The translations under genes were made by a program, and so were the position numbers. A DNA stretch of 64,000 nucleotides, taken from Rhodanobacter sp. C03. Lineage in GTDB: Bacteria; Pseudomonadota; Gammaproteobacteria; Xanthomonadales; Rhodanobacteraceae. Below, in pieces: positions 51,457 to 61,136 of this stretch. The stretch is from NCBI RefSeq assembly GCF_002001175.1, contig NZ_MUNT01000001.1, positions 1,240,001 through 1,304,000 on the forward strand. The letters are read 5' to 3'. Below the pieces are notes generated by a model that was given only the letters and a program-made list of their open reading frames with translations, was not told where the DNA came from and did not search any database. Position 1 is the first letter of the stretch, and each line of letters opens with the position of its first letter.

Positions 51457-51948
51457 TCACGTTTCTGAAGCCGGGATATTCTGAGGGGTTGTTGGTGGTT
51501 GAATCTGCGCGTTCTGGTAAGCCTGAAACTCGCTTATGGCGCGATGGTCCGCCGCCACATAGAACAGGTAGGCGATCAGGCCGGCTAGCAGATCTATCTT
51601 GATCGTGATGTCTGTCGTATCGATGACGCGATAGTCGAATTTCAACCCGAGGCTGAAGGCGTAGTGCATATCGCCCAGCCTCACGGACGCAATCTGCAAT
51701 GCCCAGTAGACAATCCCGAAATAAAGAATGCGAGATGTCGGTTTGCGCAAGTGCCAGACAAGCAGTCCTGCGCATCCAAGCGCCACGCCCATGAGGAGAG
51801 ACCCTTCGATCGCACCGAAGATGCCACCGTAAATGTCCAGTCGGGCCACGATCATCGTGTACAGGCCAAGGAGGACGCTCAATATCGTCCAGATCAGCAA
51901 TGCATTCTCCAGCGCGGTACGTCGCGGGGGGCTGAACTTCTCGAACAT
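51457..51948 (-). CDS. Small multi-pass membrane protein of unknown function
   Basis: 163 aa from the ATG beginning FEKFSPPRRTALENA. Four to five hydrophobic helices: LLIWTILSVLLGLYTMIVA, FGAIEGSLLMGVALGCAGLLVW, ILYFGIVYWALQIASV and LLAGLIAYLFYVAA. A short Pro/Gln-rich cytosolic tail ends the protein. No named family recognised. It lies between the serine hydrolase and the amino acid permease, on the minus strand. Confidence 0.65.
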   Translation of the reverse strand: MFEKFSPPRRTALENALLIWTILSVLLGLYTMIVARLDIYGGIFGAIEGSLLMGVALGCAGLLVWHLRKPTSRILYFGIVYWALQIASVRLGDMHYAFSLGLKFDYRVIDTTDITIKIDLLAGLIAYLFYVAADHRAISEFQAYQNAQIQPPTTPQNIPASET

Positions 51949-52159
51949 GGTGATCCCCGATTGCCTGAGACGCGCCACGCGACGATTTGCATGGCTATGC
52001 AGGTGCCAAGCGATTGCACCGCATCCCCCGGCAGTGCGCAAGCACCAGCTTTCCGGCCGGCGGGACGAGTGCGTGGCTTTTACGATCCGTAATACGCCAT
52101 TGGCGGTATGCCCGCGTTTCTTCTATGTTGGCGCATCCCACACGCCAAAGGCGCGCACC

Positions 52160-53554
52160 ATGACGGCATCGCTGGAGCATCCCGAGCACCTCAGGCGCAG
52201 CCTGTCCAACCGGCACCTGCAACTGATCGCCATCGGTGGCGCGATCGGCACCGGCCTGTTCATGGGGTCGGGCAAGACGATCAGTCTGGCCGGGCCGTCG
52301 ATCGTGCTGGTCTATCTGATCATCGGCGTGATGCTGTTCTTCGTGATGCGCGCGATGGGCGAGTTGCTGCTGTCGAACCTGCAGTACAAGTCGTTCATCG
52401 ACTTCTCCACCGACCTGCTCGGGCCATGGGCCGGCTTTTTCTGCGGCTGGACTTACTGGTTCTGCTGGATCATCACTGCGATCGCCGACGTGATCGCGAT
52501 CGCCTCCTACGCACAGTACTGGTTTCCGGGACTGGCGCCGTGGATTCCGGCGGTGCTGTGCGTGCTGTTGCTGCTGAGCCTGAACCTGGCCACGGTGAAG
52601 CTGTTCGGCGAGATGGAATTCTGGTTCGCGCTGATCAAGATCATCGCGATCTGCGCGTTGATCGTGACCGGCTTCGGCCTGGTCGCGTGGGGTTTCCGCT
52701 CGCCGTCGGGGCACGCGGCGTCGGTGGCCAACCTGTGGAATGACGGCGGCGTATTCCCGAAGGGGCTGGGCGGCTTCTTCGCCGGTTTCCAGATCGCAGT
52801 GTTCGCCTTCGTCGGCATCGAACTGGTCGGCACCACCGCGGCCGAGACGGCCGATCCGAGGCGCAACCTGCCCAAGGCGATCAACTCGATCCCGGTGCGC
52901 ATCATCATCTTCTACGTGCTGGCCCTGCTCGCGATCATGGTGGTGACACCGTGGCGCATGGTCGAGCCCGGCAAGAGCCCGTTCGTGGAACTGTTCGTAC
53001 TGGCTGGTATTCCGGCCGCCGCCAGCCTGATCAACTTAGTGGTGCTGACCTCGGCGACGTCGTCGGCGAACAGCGGCATCTTCTCCACCAGTCGCATGCT
53101 GTTTGGTCTGGCCGAGGAGAATCATGCGCCGAAGGCGTTTGCCCGACTGTCGCGCGCGGCGGTGCCGTCACGCGGCCTGCTGTTCTCCTGCTTCTGCCTG
53201 CTGCTGGGGGCGGCCCTGATCTACCTGATCCCGGACCTGGTCACTGCGTTCACCCTGGTCACCACGCTGTCCGCGATACTTTTCATGTTCGTCTGGTCGC
53301 TGATCCTGTTCGCCTATATCGCGTACCGGCGCAAGCGCCCGCAGCTGCATGAAGCGTCGGACTACAAGATGCCTGGCGGCGTGTTCATGTGCTGGGTCTG
53401 CCTGGTGTTCTTCGTCTTCGTGCTGGTCCTGCTCAGCCTGCAGTCCGATACCCGCCAGGCCCTGCTCGTGAGTCCGCTGTGGTTCGTGCTGCTGGCGGCG
53501 GGTTATGCCTGGAGGGGGCGCCGGACCTCGCGCCCGGGCGGCCCGGTGGATTGA
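52160..53554 (+). CDS. cycA: CycA-type D-serine/D-alanine/glycine:H+ symporter
   Basis: 464 aa with 12 predicted helices, APC superfamily. Long blocks are nearly identical to E. coli CycA: LIAIGGAIGTGLFMGSGKTI, LLGPWAGFFCGWTYWFCW, LNLATVKLFGEMEFWFA, FVGIELVGTTAAET, SANSGIFSTSRMLFGLA and CWVCLVFFVFVLVLLSL. The start is the ATG giving TASLEHPEHLRRSLSNRHLQL. Imports D-serine, D-alanine and glycine across the inner membrane. With DsdA (6049) it would give a complete D-serine uptake and deamination route. Confidence 0.93.
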   Translation: MTASLEHPEHLRRSLSNRHLQLIAIGGAIGTGLFMGSGKTISLAGPSIVLVYLIIGVMLFFVMRAMGELLLSNLQYKSFIDFSTDLLGPWAGFFCGWTYWFCWIITAIADVIAIASYAQYWFPGLAPWIPAVLCVLLLLSLNLATVKLFGEMEFWFALIKIIAICALIVTGFGLVAWGFRSPSGHAASVANLWNDGGVFPKGLGGFFAGFQIAVFAFVGIELVGTTAAETADPRRNLPKAINSIPVRIIIFYVLALLAIMVVTPWRMVEPGKSPFVELFVLAGIPAAASLINLVVLTSATSSANSGIFSTSRMLFGLAEENHAPKAFARLSRAAVPSRGLLFSCFCLLLGAALIYLIPDLVTAFTLVTTLSAILFMFVWSLILFAYIAYRRKRPQLHEASDYKMPGGVFMCWVCLVFFVFVLVLLSLQSDTRQALLVSPLWFVLLAAGYAWRGRRTSRPGGPVD

Positions 53555-53697
53555 TTCCGCTGGCTCGGTGAGGGTAGGTCGCGCGTCTGCCCGACGCGGT
53601 CGGGCAGACTGAAGTTCACCAGCACGCTGCGGGAATGACCGGCCTGCGTGCAGAACGGCTGGACGTGCCGACGGGCCATGCAGATCTGTCGCGGCGA

Positions 53698-53739
53698 TCC
53701 AAACAGAAGGCCCGCCAACCGGCGGGCCTTCTGTTTGGA
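53698..53739. terminator. Long perfect hairpin after cycA
   Basis: 19-bp perfect stem (53698-53716 with 53721-53739) and a 4-nt AACC loop between the convergent cycA and Spy-like genes. Each strand has AAACAGAAGG / CCTTCTGTTT flanks, giving U-rich 3' stem sides in both directions. Strong bidirectional terminator candidate. Confidence 0.88.
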
Positions 53740-53779
53740 CGGTTGATCTCCATGCCTGGCTCTCAACCGGGGGCTTGGT

Positions 53780-54319
53780 CTAGTTGGAAGCCGGTGCAGC
53801 GGAAGAACCCGCGGCCGCCGGGGCAGCGGCCTTGTGCTTGTGCATGGCCTTGTGTTCTTTCGGCCCGTTATTGCGGTACATCGCGTCAGCAGTCTGCTTC
53901 TGGTCGGTCGACAACACGGCGTACAAATCACTCATCGCGGAAGACAGCTTCTGCATGTTTTCCGCATGCAGCTGGGTGAGTGCGGCATAGGACTTCATGG
54001 CTTCGTCGGCGTTCATCGTCGGAAGCTTCTGCGCGCGGTCGCGGAAGGCGTCGGCGGCCTTCTTGGCGTTGTCGCGCATCGTCTGGGCGAAGGCGTCCCA
54101 CTGTTTCGACTGCGCGTCGGTGATCTTCAACTGGGTGTGCAGATCGCTGATGCGTTGTTCCACGGCATCCGCGCGCTTTTGTGCGTGATGCATGGTGTGT
54201 GTCGCATTCGAAGCTGGCGCAGCGGGAGCCGTTGCTGCCTGCTGCGCCCAGGCTGGGCTGCTGAGGACGGCAAACGACAGCAAGGCGGGTACGGCAAGGT
54301 TGCGAATGGCGTTCTTCAT
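53780..54319 (-). CDS. Spy/CpxP-like periplasmic chaperone (LTXXQ motif)
   Basis: 179 aa. Signal peptide KNAIRNLAVPALLSFAVLSSPAWA, then an Ala/Pro-rich linker, a helical core with two LTXXQ-like motifs (LKITDAQSKQWDAF and LSTDQKQTADAMY) separated by about 70 residues, and a Lys/His/Ala-rich tail. Spy proteins protect periplasmic proteins under envelope stress; CpxP also tunes the Cpx kinase. No cpxRA genes are in the window. Confidence 0.85.
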   Translation of the reverse strand: MKNAIRNLAVPALLSFAVLSSPAWAQQAATAPAAPASNATHTMHHAQKRADAVEQRISDLHTQLKITDAQSKQWDAFAQTMRDNAKKAADAFRDRAQKLPTMNADEAMKSYAALTQLHAENMQKLSSAMSDLYAVLSTDQKQTADAMYRNNGPKEHKAMHKHKAAAPAAAGSSAAPASN

Positions 54320-54382
54320 GGTTGGATGCTCCGATTCACTAAGGTCGGATCGACGACGGCCCGGCTGGGCGCGTCGCGGCAT

Positions 54383-54754
54383 TTAATCTTGATACGGTGC
54401 ATTCGGATCGGGTGGCGGCGGAGGTGGGTTGTTGTTGTCGTAGTAAACCACTCCAGGCGGCGGTGGCGGTGGCGCCGTCGTGTAGACCACGGCGGGTGGC
54501 GGTTGCTGTGCCGAATTCGCAATCACCGTGCCGGCGATCACGCCCAGCAAGGCACCGGCGATAAGCGCGCCGCCGTTGTTGCCACCACGGCGATAATCAT
54601 GGCCGCGGTAGTACTGGGGAGCCGGCCGTCCGTGATATCCGCCGCGTTGGTAGTACTGCTGCGCCTGGGTGGGCAGCGCGGATGCCGTCATGGCCACGGC
54701 AAACAAGGCTATGGCGATCTGACGGTATACATGGGTACGAGAAGTGTGAGTCAT
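54383..54754 (-). CDS. Glycine-zipper membrane/envelope protein
   Basis: 123 aa, start at the ATG after GAGGAGG. Signal peptide QIAIALFAVAMTASALPTQAQ, a Tyr/Arg/Gly-rich stretch (QYYQRGGYHGRPAPQYY), then a glycine-zipper helix NNGGALIAGALLGVIAGTVIA (about 65-86) and a Pro-rich tail. Glycine-zipper lipoprotein-like domains insert in membranes or oligomerise. Function unknown. Ends 63 bp before the Spy-like gene's start, so an envelope-stress operon is possible. Confidence 0.8.
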   Translation of the reverse strand: MTHTSRTHVYRQIAIALFAVAMTASALPTQAQQYYQRGGYHGRPAPQYYRGHDYRRGGNNGGALIAGALLGVIAGTVIANSAQQPPPAVVYTTAPPPPPPGVVYYDNNNPPPPPPDPNAPYQD

Positions 54755-55096
54755 GAAAGTATCCTCCTCACGATGTCGCGGTTGTCGCATGCATCGGCCA
54801 GCATCGGATGCCTGCGAGGGCATGAATCGGTGCGGCGACCGTGGGTAATGACAACAACGTCTGGCATGTCATTACGATCGCCGACGGCCGAGTCTATGAC
54901 AAATCATGTGCAGGGTTACGCATGCAGCCTGGGGAAGTGGGGATCGGTTCATGCCGCCCCGGCCATGGACCGGCAGCGATCGTGATCCTGGGCATCCGAT
55001 CCTTGATATTGCCGGCGCGACCAACTGGAAAACCCAATTGGATTCATGAGGTTGGCTTGACGATATCAGGGTGGATCGGCATGGGCGCGAGTGCGG
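54755..55096. other. 342-bp intergenic region
   Basis: Lies between the glycine-zipper gene start and the end of the FMN reductase gene. It presumably holds the promoter of the former and the transcript end of the latter. A plus-strand frame from 54841 continues antisense into the reductase gene and has no homology I recognise; I see no gene here. Confidence 0.5.
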
Positions 55097-55648
55097 CTAG
55101 CTTGCGATATAGGCCGCGAAACCGTGCAGGAAATTGCCGAGTTGCTGGCGGATCGCTTCGTCCTGCAGCTCGCCGTGCTCGTCGAACACCTTGGACGCGC
55201 GCGATACCAGCAGGCGGCCGCCGGACCAATGCCGCGTGCCCAGCGTCTTCAGTATCGGCAGCCAGCCGTTCTGGGCGAGGATGGTGCCGAAGCCGCCAGG
55301 TGAAGCGCCGATCAGCGCGACCGGACGGTTGCCGAAGATGCGCGGGATGTCGGAGGCCGGGCGCGACAGCCAGTCGATCGCGTTCTTGAACACGCCGGGT
55401 ACGCCGTTGTTGTATTCCGGCGTGACCAGCAGCAGGCCATCGCTGCCGGCGATGCGCTCCTTCAGCGTGGTGACCGCGGCGGGCAGTCCTTCGCGCTGCT
55501 CCAGATCGCCGTCGTAGAGCGGGATGCCGTGCAGCGTGGCGACATCCAGCGTGACACCGCTGTCGACCAGGGTCGTTGCTGCATGCAGCAAGGCGGTGTT
55601 GTAGGACCCGGCACGCAGGCTGCCGGAGATGCCCAGGATGCGGGTCAT
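55097..55648 (-). CDS. NADPH-dependent FMN reductase (ChrR/YieF-like)
   Basis: 183 aa flavodoxin-like fold. [19 protein letters not shown] binds the FMN phosphate; [26 protein letters not shown] is the family signature; [15 protein letters not shown] follows. Such enzymes reduce quinones, chromate or flavins with NAD(P)H in the cytosol. The start overlaps the OsmC stop by 4 bp, so the two are translationally coupled. Role in oxidant or electrophile defence is inferred. Confidence 0.93.
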   Translation of the reverse strand: MTRILGISGSLRAGSYNTALLHAATTLVDSGVTLDVATLHGIPLYDGDLEQREGLPAAVTTLKERIAGSDGLLLVTPEYNNGVPGVFKNAIDWLSRPASDIPRIFGNRPVALIGASPGGFGTILAQNGWLPILKTLGTRHWSGGRLLVSRASKVFDEHGELQDEAIRQQLGNFLHGFAAYIAS

Positions 55649-56073
55649 GTGCGGTTTCCTGTGCTGTCCGCTGCCAGTTGCGTGGCGATGCGCACCTCGC
55701 CACTCAGCACCTTGTGGATCGGGCACATGTTCGCGATCTGCAGCAGGCGTTCACGCTGTTCGTCGGTCAACAGCCCTTGCAGGGTGATCGCACGCGCGAT
55801 GTCGTTGCCGGCAGCAGGTGGCCCATCCGGATTGAAGCGCAGCTCGACGCCAACAGCGGTCAACGGCCATTGCTTGCGCGCCGCGTACATCTGCAAGGTG
55901 ATGGCGGTGCAGGCACCGAGCGCCGACAGCAGCAAGCCGTGTGGCGACGGGCCAGCGTCGGCACCGCCCACCTCGGATGGCTCGTCCGCCAGCCAGGCAT
56001 GTCCGAGTCCGTCGGTCAGTGTCACCGTGTAGGGCACCGGGCCCGTGATGGCGCGGACGGTGGGGGTGGTCAT
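55645..56073 (-). CDS. OsmC-family peroxiredoxin-like protein
   Basis: 142 aa. The OsmC fold is recognised by [31 protein letters not shown] and the two conserved catalytic cysteines, Cys55 in LGACTA and Cys117 in NMCPIHKVL. Members reduce organic hydroperoxides. First gene of an operon with FMN reductase, which might supply electrons or remove a related quinone stress. Divergent from the multicopper oxidase gene by 211 bp. Confidence 0.93.
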   Translation of the reverse strand: MTTPTVRAITGPVPYTVTLTDGLGHAWLADEPSEVGGADAGPSPHGLLLSALGACTAITLQMYAARKQWPLTAVGVELRFNPDGPPAAGNDIARAITLQGLLTDEQRERLLQIANMCPIHKVLSGEVRIATQLAADSTGNRT

Positions 56074-56284
56074 GAATGTGTGCTCCGTGGCATGTCCGCA
56101 GCATCATCACCCGATCGCGTTTCATCCACCAGACCGGTCCGCATTGCGCGATGGGTTGCCACATGTCTGTCATGGGGATTGCCTAGGGTGGCTGGATGAC
56201 ATGTACATATTGTTGCTGTGCTCGCCCTGTTGCGCGCGGCCGCGTCCGTGACACAGTGGACCAAGCCGGCCAGGATGGTCGGTC

Positions 56285-57934
56285 GTGACGCTTTCGCGCC
56301 GTCGCTTCCTGTGTGGAGCCGGCAGCCTGATCGGCGGGTTTGCCGTTGCCGATGCGTTGCGCCTGGCATCGGCAGGCACGATGCCGATGGCAATGCCTGC
56401 CCGAATGTCGGCACCAACGCTGGCAGCACCGAAGGTTCCACTGCTCAATCCGACTTCACTGACGCGCTTTGTCGATCCCCTGCCGGTGCCGCCGATCGCG
56501 CGTGCAAGCGGGACACGTGCGCATCCGGCCTATCCAGGCCGTACGTTGCCGTATTACCGGATGGAGATGCGTGCCTTCAGCGCGCGCCTGCACCGCGACC
56601 TGCCACCCACGCCGCTGTGGGGTTACGACGGCCAGTCGCCGGGTCCGACCTTCGAGACGACGCGTGGCGAGCCGTTGCTGATCGAATGGGTGAATGCCTT
56701 GCCGACCGAGCACTTCCTGCCGATCGACCACAACATCCACGGTGCCGAAAAATCCAAGCCTGCGGTGCGCGCCGTGACGCACGTGCACGGTGCGCGCGTG
56801 CCGGCGGGCAGCGATGGCTGGCCGGAGGACTGGTATGTGCCGGGCCGCTCGGCGCAGTTTCACTATCCGGGCGTGCAGGATGCGGCGACGCTGTGGTACC
56901 ACGATCATGCGATGGGCATTACCCGGCTCAACATTTATGCCGGACTGTTTGGCGCGTTCAATGTCCGCGACGCGGACGAGCAGGCGCTCGGCCTGCCATC
57001 GGGGGATCACGACCTGCCGCTGATCCTGTGCGACCGGCTGATCGCGCGCGATGGCCAGCTTTACTACCCCGTTTCCGATGACCCATCGGCGCCGTGGGTG
57101 TCGGAATGCCACGGCAATGCGGTGCTGTGCAACGGCAAGCTCTTTCCCTATTTCGAGGTCGAGCCGCGACGTTACCGCTTGCGCCTGATCAATGCGGCGA
57201 ACACCAGTTTTTTCGATCTCTCGTTGTCGCATGGGCATTCGTTCCAACAGGTCGGCAGCGATCAGGGGCTGTTGCCTGCCCCGCTGGAGCGACCGCGGAT
57301 CGAGCTGTATCCGGCCGAGCGCGCCGACGTGGTGGTGGATTTCACCGGCTTGGCGGGGCAGGCGGTGCAGCTGCATCACCAGAGCGAGGCGATCCTGGAG
57401 TTTCGTGTGCGCGACCGTGGGCGGCGCGATACGTCCGTGCTGCCAGCCACGTTGCGCCCGGTCGCGTGTATCGATCCGGCGACAGCCGTGCATGATCGTC
57501 TGTTGACGATAGGCGAGCAGGACGATGCTGGCGGCAATCCGATGATGATGTTGCTCGGCGGCAAGATGTGGTCGGACCCGGTCACGGAGAAGCCGAGGCA
57601 GGGCACGACCGAAACCTGGAGCTTCGTCAACATCACCGGCGATGCGCATCCGATCCACCTTCATCTGGTGCGCTTCCAGGTGATCGATCGGCGTCCGTTC
57701 GATCTGTTCGCCTGGAACGCGCATCGTGCCGTCAAATACACCGGCCCGGCACAACCACCGCCACCGCACGAAGCGGGCTGGAAGGACACCGTGCGTGCCG
57801 ATCCCGGCATGGTCACGCGTATCGCGATGCGCTTCGAGGGCGAGCCCGGTCGTTATGTGTGGCATTGCCACTACCTCGAGCACGAGGACAACGAAATGAT
57901 GCGGCCCTACCAATTGCTGCCGGCGCAGGCCTGA
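56285..57934 (+). CDS. Tat-exported multicopper oxidase (CotA/bilirubin oxidase-like)
   Basis: 549 aa from a GTG start. A twin-arginine signal (SRRRFLCGAGSLIGGFAVA) leads three cupredoxin domains. Copper ligands: HVHG (166-169), WYHDHAMG (205-208), HPIHLHL, and the C-terminal set with Cys528, His533 and Met538 in WHCHYLEHEDNEMM. Met as axial T1 ligand and the HCHxLEHED pattern match CotA-type laccases rather than CueO, and no Met-rich insert is seen. It could oxidise phenols, bilirubin or metal ions in the periplasm. Divergent from the OsmC operon and followed by a secreted phosphoesterase. Confidence 0.93.
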   Translation: MTLSRRRFLCGAGSLIGGFAVADALRLASAGTMPMAMPARMSAPTLAAPKVPLLNPTSLTRFVDPLPVPPIARASGTRAHPAYPGRTLPYYRMEMRAFSARLHRDLPPTPLWGYDGQSPGPTFETTRGEPLLIEWVNALPTEHFLPIDHNIHGAEKSKPAVRAVTHVHGARVPAGSDGWPEDWYVPGRSAQFHYPGVQDAATLWYHDHAMGITRLNIYAGLFGAFNVRDADEQALGLPSGDHDLPLILCDRLIARDGQLYYPVSDDPSAPWVSECHGNAVLCNGKLFPYFEVEPRRYRLRLINAANTSFFDLSLSHGHSFQQVGSDQGLLPAPLERPRIELYPAERADVVVDFTGLAGQAVQLHHQSEAILEFRVRDRGRRDTSVLPATLRPVACIDPATAVHDRLLTIGEQDDAGGNPMMMLLGGKMWSDPVTEKPRQGTTETWSFVNITGDAHPIHLHLVRFQVIDRRPFDLFAWNAHRAVKYTGPAQPPPPHEAGWKDTVRADPGMVTRIAMRFEGEPGRYVWHCHYLEHEDNEMMRPYQLLPAQA

Positions 57935-58147
57935 TCGTCACGCACGCGCTGTGCGCTGACGCACATGCTGGTGTGTTGTAGCCGCACTGTCATGCAGGAC
58001 GCGTGCGTTGTCGCGCGAGTGCCAACGCAATGTCATCTGCGCGGACCAGACTGCCGACGGCCGGCAGGCGCGCTTCGCGCGCAGGCCAGTAATCAGGGGG
58101 ATTACTCGATGGCAGCCTTTACCCAAGTGTCTGCAGGAGATCCAGTC

Positions 58148-60190
58148 ATGCGCACAGTGTTCGGCCATACGCGGCTCAAATCGTTGGTCGTTGGCGTCTT
58201 CGCTGCCGGACTTGCCGGCATCGTGAGCGCACAGAGCACCACTCCACCCGACAAGGACGCCAGCTTCCGCCAGAACGTGCCGGCTACCAGCGCGCGCAAT
58301 CGCCAAGGTTTGCCCGGCGGCATCGTCACGCTGCATAACCCCGGTCATGTGGGTGACCGCAGCAATGACACGCTTACCCCGATCAAGCACGTCATCCTGC
58401 TGATCGGCGAAAACCGCACCTTCGATCACGTCTACGCCACCTATACGCCGCCCCGCGGACAGAGCATCCGCAATCTGCTGTCCGAAGGCATCGTCAACGC
58501 GGATGGCACGCCGGGACCGAACGTGACTGCCGCACGCCAGTGGCAGGCATCGAATACCGGCGCGTTTGCGGTTGCACCCACCCACACAGCGCCGTATGCG
58601 CTGCTGCCGGCGATGAACACCGGCGGTGCTCCGACGCAGGCGTATCTTGCTTCGGCGGCACAGGCGGAAGCCATCGAGCCCGGACTGCCGACGGAAGACT
58701 ACGTCGAACTCGCCGAAGGCGGCACCGGTCTGCCCAACGACGTCATCGACACGCGCTTCCCCACGCAGTTGCCGAACGCGCCGGTCGATATGCATGCGTC
58801 GATCAGCTACAACGATTACGCCAACAGCCCGGTGCACCGTTTCTTCCAGATGTGGCAGCAGCTCGACTGCAGCGCGCAGGCTGCAACGGCACACAATCCC
58901 AGCGGTTGCCGCAATGACCTGTTCCCATGGGTCGAGACCACCATTGGTGCCGGCAACAACGGTGCCGCGCAACCGGCAGGTTTCACCGTGCAATCCACCG
59001 GCGAGGGATCGACCTCGATGCAGTTCCTCAACATCGCCAAGGGTGACGCGCCGTACTTCGCCGAGCTGGCGCAGAACTACACGCTGAGCGACAACTTCCA
59101 CCAGTCGGTGATGGGCGGCACCGGCGCCAACCACATCATGCTCGGCTTCGGCAGTCCGATTTATTACGCCGATGCGCAGGGCCATCCGGTAATGCCGCCG
59201 GCCAACCAGATCGAGAACCCCAACGCCCAGGCAGGCACCAACAACTGGTACGTGCAGGACGGCTACGGTGGCGGCTCCTACGTCAACTGCGCTGACGACA
59301 CGCAGCCGGGCGTGGCTGAAGTGAGGGGTTATCTGCGCTCGTTGCCTTATCGCAGCTTCCGCGGCACCGACTGCAAGCCGGGCGCCTATTACCTGGTGAA
59401 CAACTACAACCCGGGTTACCTCGGTGACGGCACGCCTGCGCCGCTGGGCAGCCAGCAGTTCACCATCCCGCCGACGAAACAGGACAACCTCGCCCTGCTG
59501 CTGAACCGCCACAGTGTCAGCTGGAAGTACTACGGTGAGGGCTGGGGCGACGGCAAGGAAAACGGTGAGGCTGGCACGTTCTGCAACATCTGCGACCCGT
59601 TCCTGTATTCCACCCAGGTGATGACCAATCCGGCGCTGCGTGCGAACAACCAGGACATCAACGACCTCTATAGCGACATCCAGAACGACACCTTGCCGGC
59701 GGTATCGATCGCCAAGCCGGATGGACTGCTGGATGGCCATCCGTCCTCGTCCAAGCTGGAACTCTTCGAAGGCTACGTGAAGAAGATCGTCGAGATGGCC
59801 AAGGCCAACCCGAAGGTGTGGAACGACACCGTGATCATGGTGACCTTCGATGAAGGCGGTGGTTACTACGACTCCGGTTATGTGCAGCCGATCGACTTCT
59901 TCGGCGACGGCACGCGCATTCCGCTGCTGGTGATCTCGCGTTATTCCGAAGGCGGCCATGTCGTGCACACGTACTACGACCATGTCTCCTTCGACAAATT
60001 CGTCGAGGCCAACTGGGGTCTGAACGAAGCGATCTCGTCACGTAGCCGCGACAATCTGCCCAATCCGATCGCGCTGCCCAGCGATCCGTATGTGCCGGTG
60101 AATTCGCCGGCGATCGGCAACCTGATGAACATGTTCGATTTCGGGCGATCAGGCGTCTCGGATCACGCGGTCGCGGCTACCAGAGACTGA
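58148..60190 (+). CDS. Secreted phosphoesterase/acid phosphatase (phospholipase C family)
   Basis: 680 aa from the ATG after AGGAGA; an ATG at 58109 with AGGGGGA is also possible. Signal peptide LKSLVVGVFAAGLAGIVSA. The alkaline-phosphatase-like phosphoesterase domain opens with IKHVILLIGENRTFDHVYATY, whose ENRTFDH holds a metal and nucleophile site, and includes GTGANHIMLGFG, DVNDLYSDIQNDTLPAVS-like and VIMVTFDEGGGYYDSGYVQP. This family covers AcpA acid phosphatases and non-toxic phospholipases C. Exported in a folded or unfolded state; substrate unknown. Strong terminator at 60205. Confidence 0.9.
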   Translation: MRTVFGHTRLKSLVVGVFAAGLAGIVSAQSTTPPDKDASFRQNVPATSARNRQGLPGGIVTLHNPGHVGDRSNDTLTPIKHVILLIGENRTFDHVYATYTPPRGQSIRNLLSEGIVNADGTPGPNVTAARQWQASNTGAFAVAPTHTAPYALLPAMNTGGAPTQAYLASAAQAEAIEPGLPTEDYVELAEGGTGLPNDVIDTRFPTQLPNAPVDMHASISYNDYANSPVHRFFQMWQQLDCSAQAATAHNPSGCRNDLFPWVETTIGAGNNGAAQPAGFTVQSTGEGSTSMQFLNIAKGDAPYFAELAQNYTLSDNFHQSVMGGTGANHIMLGFGSPIYYADAQGHPVMPPANQIENPNAQAGTNNWYVQDGYGGGSYVNCADDTQPGVAEVRGYLRSLPYRSFRGTDCKPGAYYLVNNYNPGYLGDGTPAPLGSQQFTIPPTKQDNLALLLNRHSVSWKYYGEGWGDGKENGEAGTFCNICDPFLYSTQVMTNPALRANNQDINDLYSDIQNDTLPAVSIAKPDGLLDGHPSSSKLELFEGYVKKIVEMAKANPKVWNDTVIMVTFDEGGGYYDSGYVQPIDFFGDGTRIPLLVISRYSEGGHVVHTYYDHVSFDKFVEANWGLNEAISSRSRDNLPNPIALPSDPYVPVNSPAIGNLMNMFDFGRSGVSDHAVAATRD

Positions 60191-60204
60191 TTGCCGCGCA
60201 AATC

Positions 60205-60234
60205 ATGCCCTGCCTGCAGCAGCAGGCAGGGCAT
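60205..60234. terminator. Terminator of the phosphoesterase gene
   Basis: Perfect 13-bp stem (ATGCCCTGCCTGC / GCAGGCAGGGCAT) with a 4-nt AGCA loop, 15 bp after the stop. The next gene starts 43 bp later on the same strand, so it may attenuate rather than end transcription. Confidence 0.75.
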
Positions 60235-60277
60235 TCGCGTATCCGGAACTCACGAACCATCTTGGGAGAGAACGCCA

Positions 60278-60760
60278 GTGAACGACAACCTGATCAAGCC
60301 GGAGAGGCGCCTGCGTCGCAGTTCGGTCATGCGCCATGGTTTCAGCGTGGCCCTGTTCGTCGCGGTGGGGTTTGGCAGTCCGCTCGCGCATGCGGATTCC
60401 GCCGATTTCCGAGCCATGCCGGGGCTATGGAAGATCACTACGCGCAAGCTCAGCCATGGCCATCCCGGCAAGCCATCGATCGAATGGCATTGCATCGACG
60501 AAGGGGCCGATCCATGGACTTCGTTCGCGAGCTTTGCCGTCCCCACTGTCCCGTCATGCCAGCGCAATGACCAGCACCGCAGCAGCACGGCGTTGGCGTG
60601 GGCGGTGAGCTGTTCCGGTCATCCGCCGGTGAATGGTCGTGGCCGCGTGGACTTCGATTCTGCGGAGCACTACATCGCCAGCATCGAACTGCAGAAGCGT
60701 GGCGAGGTCGTCCGCGTCGAAGGCCAGCGCTATGCAGCCTGCACCGGCCCCAGCGATTGA
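60278..60760 (+). CDS. Secreted DUF3617-like protein
   Basis: 160 aa from a GTG with GGGAGAG 7 bp upstream; an internal ATG at 60329 would remove 17 residues. After a long basic N-terminus comes a signal (GFSVALFVAVGFGSPLAHA). The mature domain resembles DUF3617: FRAMPGLWKITTRKLS, IEWHCIDEGADPW, CQRNDQHRS, AVSCSGHPPVNGRGRVDF and a final RYAACTGPSD. Cysteines pair as in the DUF3617 protein at 24268. Function unknown. Confidence 0.75.
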   Translation: MNDNLIKPERRLRRSSVMRHGFSVALFVAVGFGSPLAHADSADFRAMPGLWKITTRKLSHGHPGKPSIEWHCIDEGADPWTSFASFAVPTVPSCQRNDQHRSSTALAWAVSCSGHPPVNGRGRVDFDSAEHYIASIELQKRGEVVRVEGQRYAACTGPSD

Positions 60761-61136
60761 ATTCCTTGCGGCAAAGCGATTCCGCATCGGGCGCGTCCGA
60801 CGAATTTGACGAAAACCGGCATGCCGGCCCTGACGGCGAGCAGGCATAGTCACATTCAGCGAACCAGCCGGCTCAGCAAGAGCTGGCCCTCCTCTGGGGA
60901 GGCTTGCAGCGATGCTTTGCATAGGCCATAGGCTCTAATGATGCGCTGGAGTGTGCAGGCTATAGTCGTGCCGTGCCGGTTCGGATAGGCATGTTCAGAT
61001 GGCATGCAAGTCGGCCTGCTGGGCAGCTGCAGGGATGCACCTCGGCGCGTGCGAGCCCCGGCGGCATTGGTCCGACGTGGCGGACCGCAAATCAGCAGAA
61101 CGCTCAATGGTTCGTCCCCGACGGGATACTCCGCAC
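60761..61136. other. 376-bp gap without a recognised gene
   Basis: Frames upstream of 61137 on the plus strand are open but rich in Arg, Cys and Ala without homology, so the gene start is placed at 61137. No hairpin, tRNA or repeat is visible. A promoter for the downstream gene is expected here. Confidence 0.45.

Noticed and set aside
57938-59983. Minus-strand frame of 681 codons opposite the phosphoesterase
   Set aside because: His/Val/Arg-rich shadow of a GC-rich gene; no recognisable domain.
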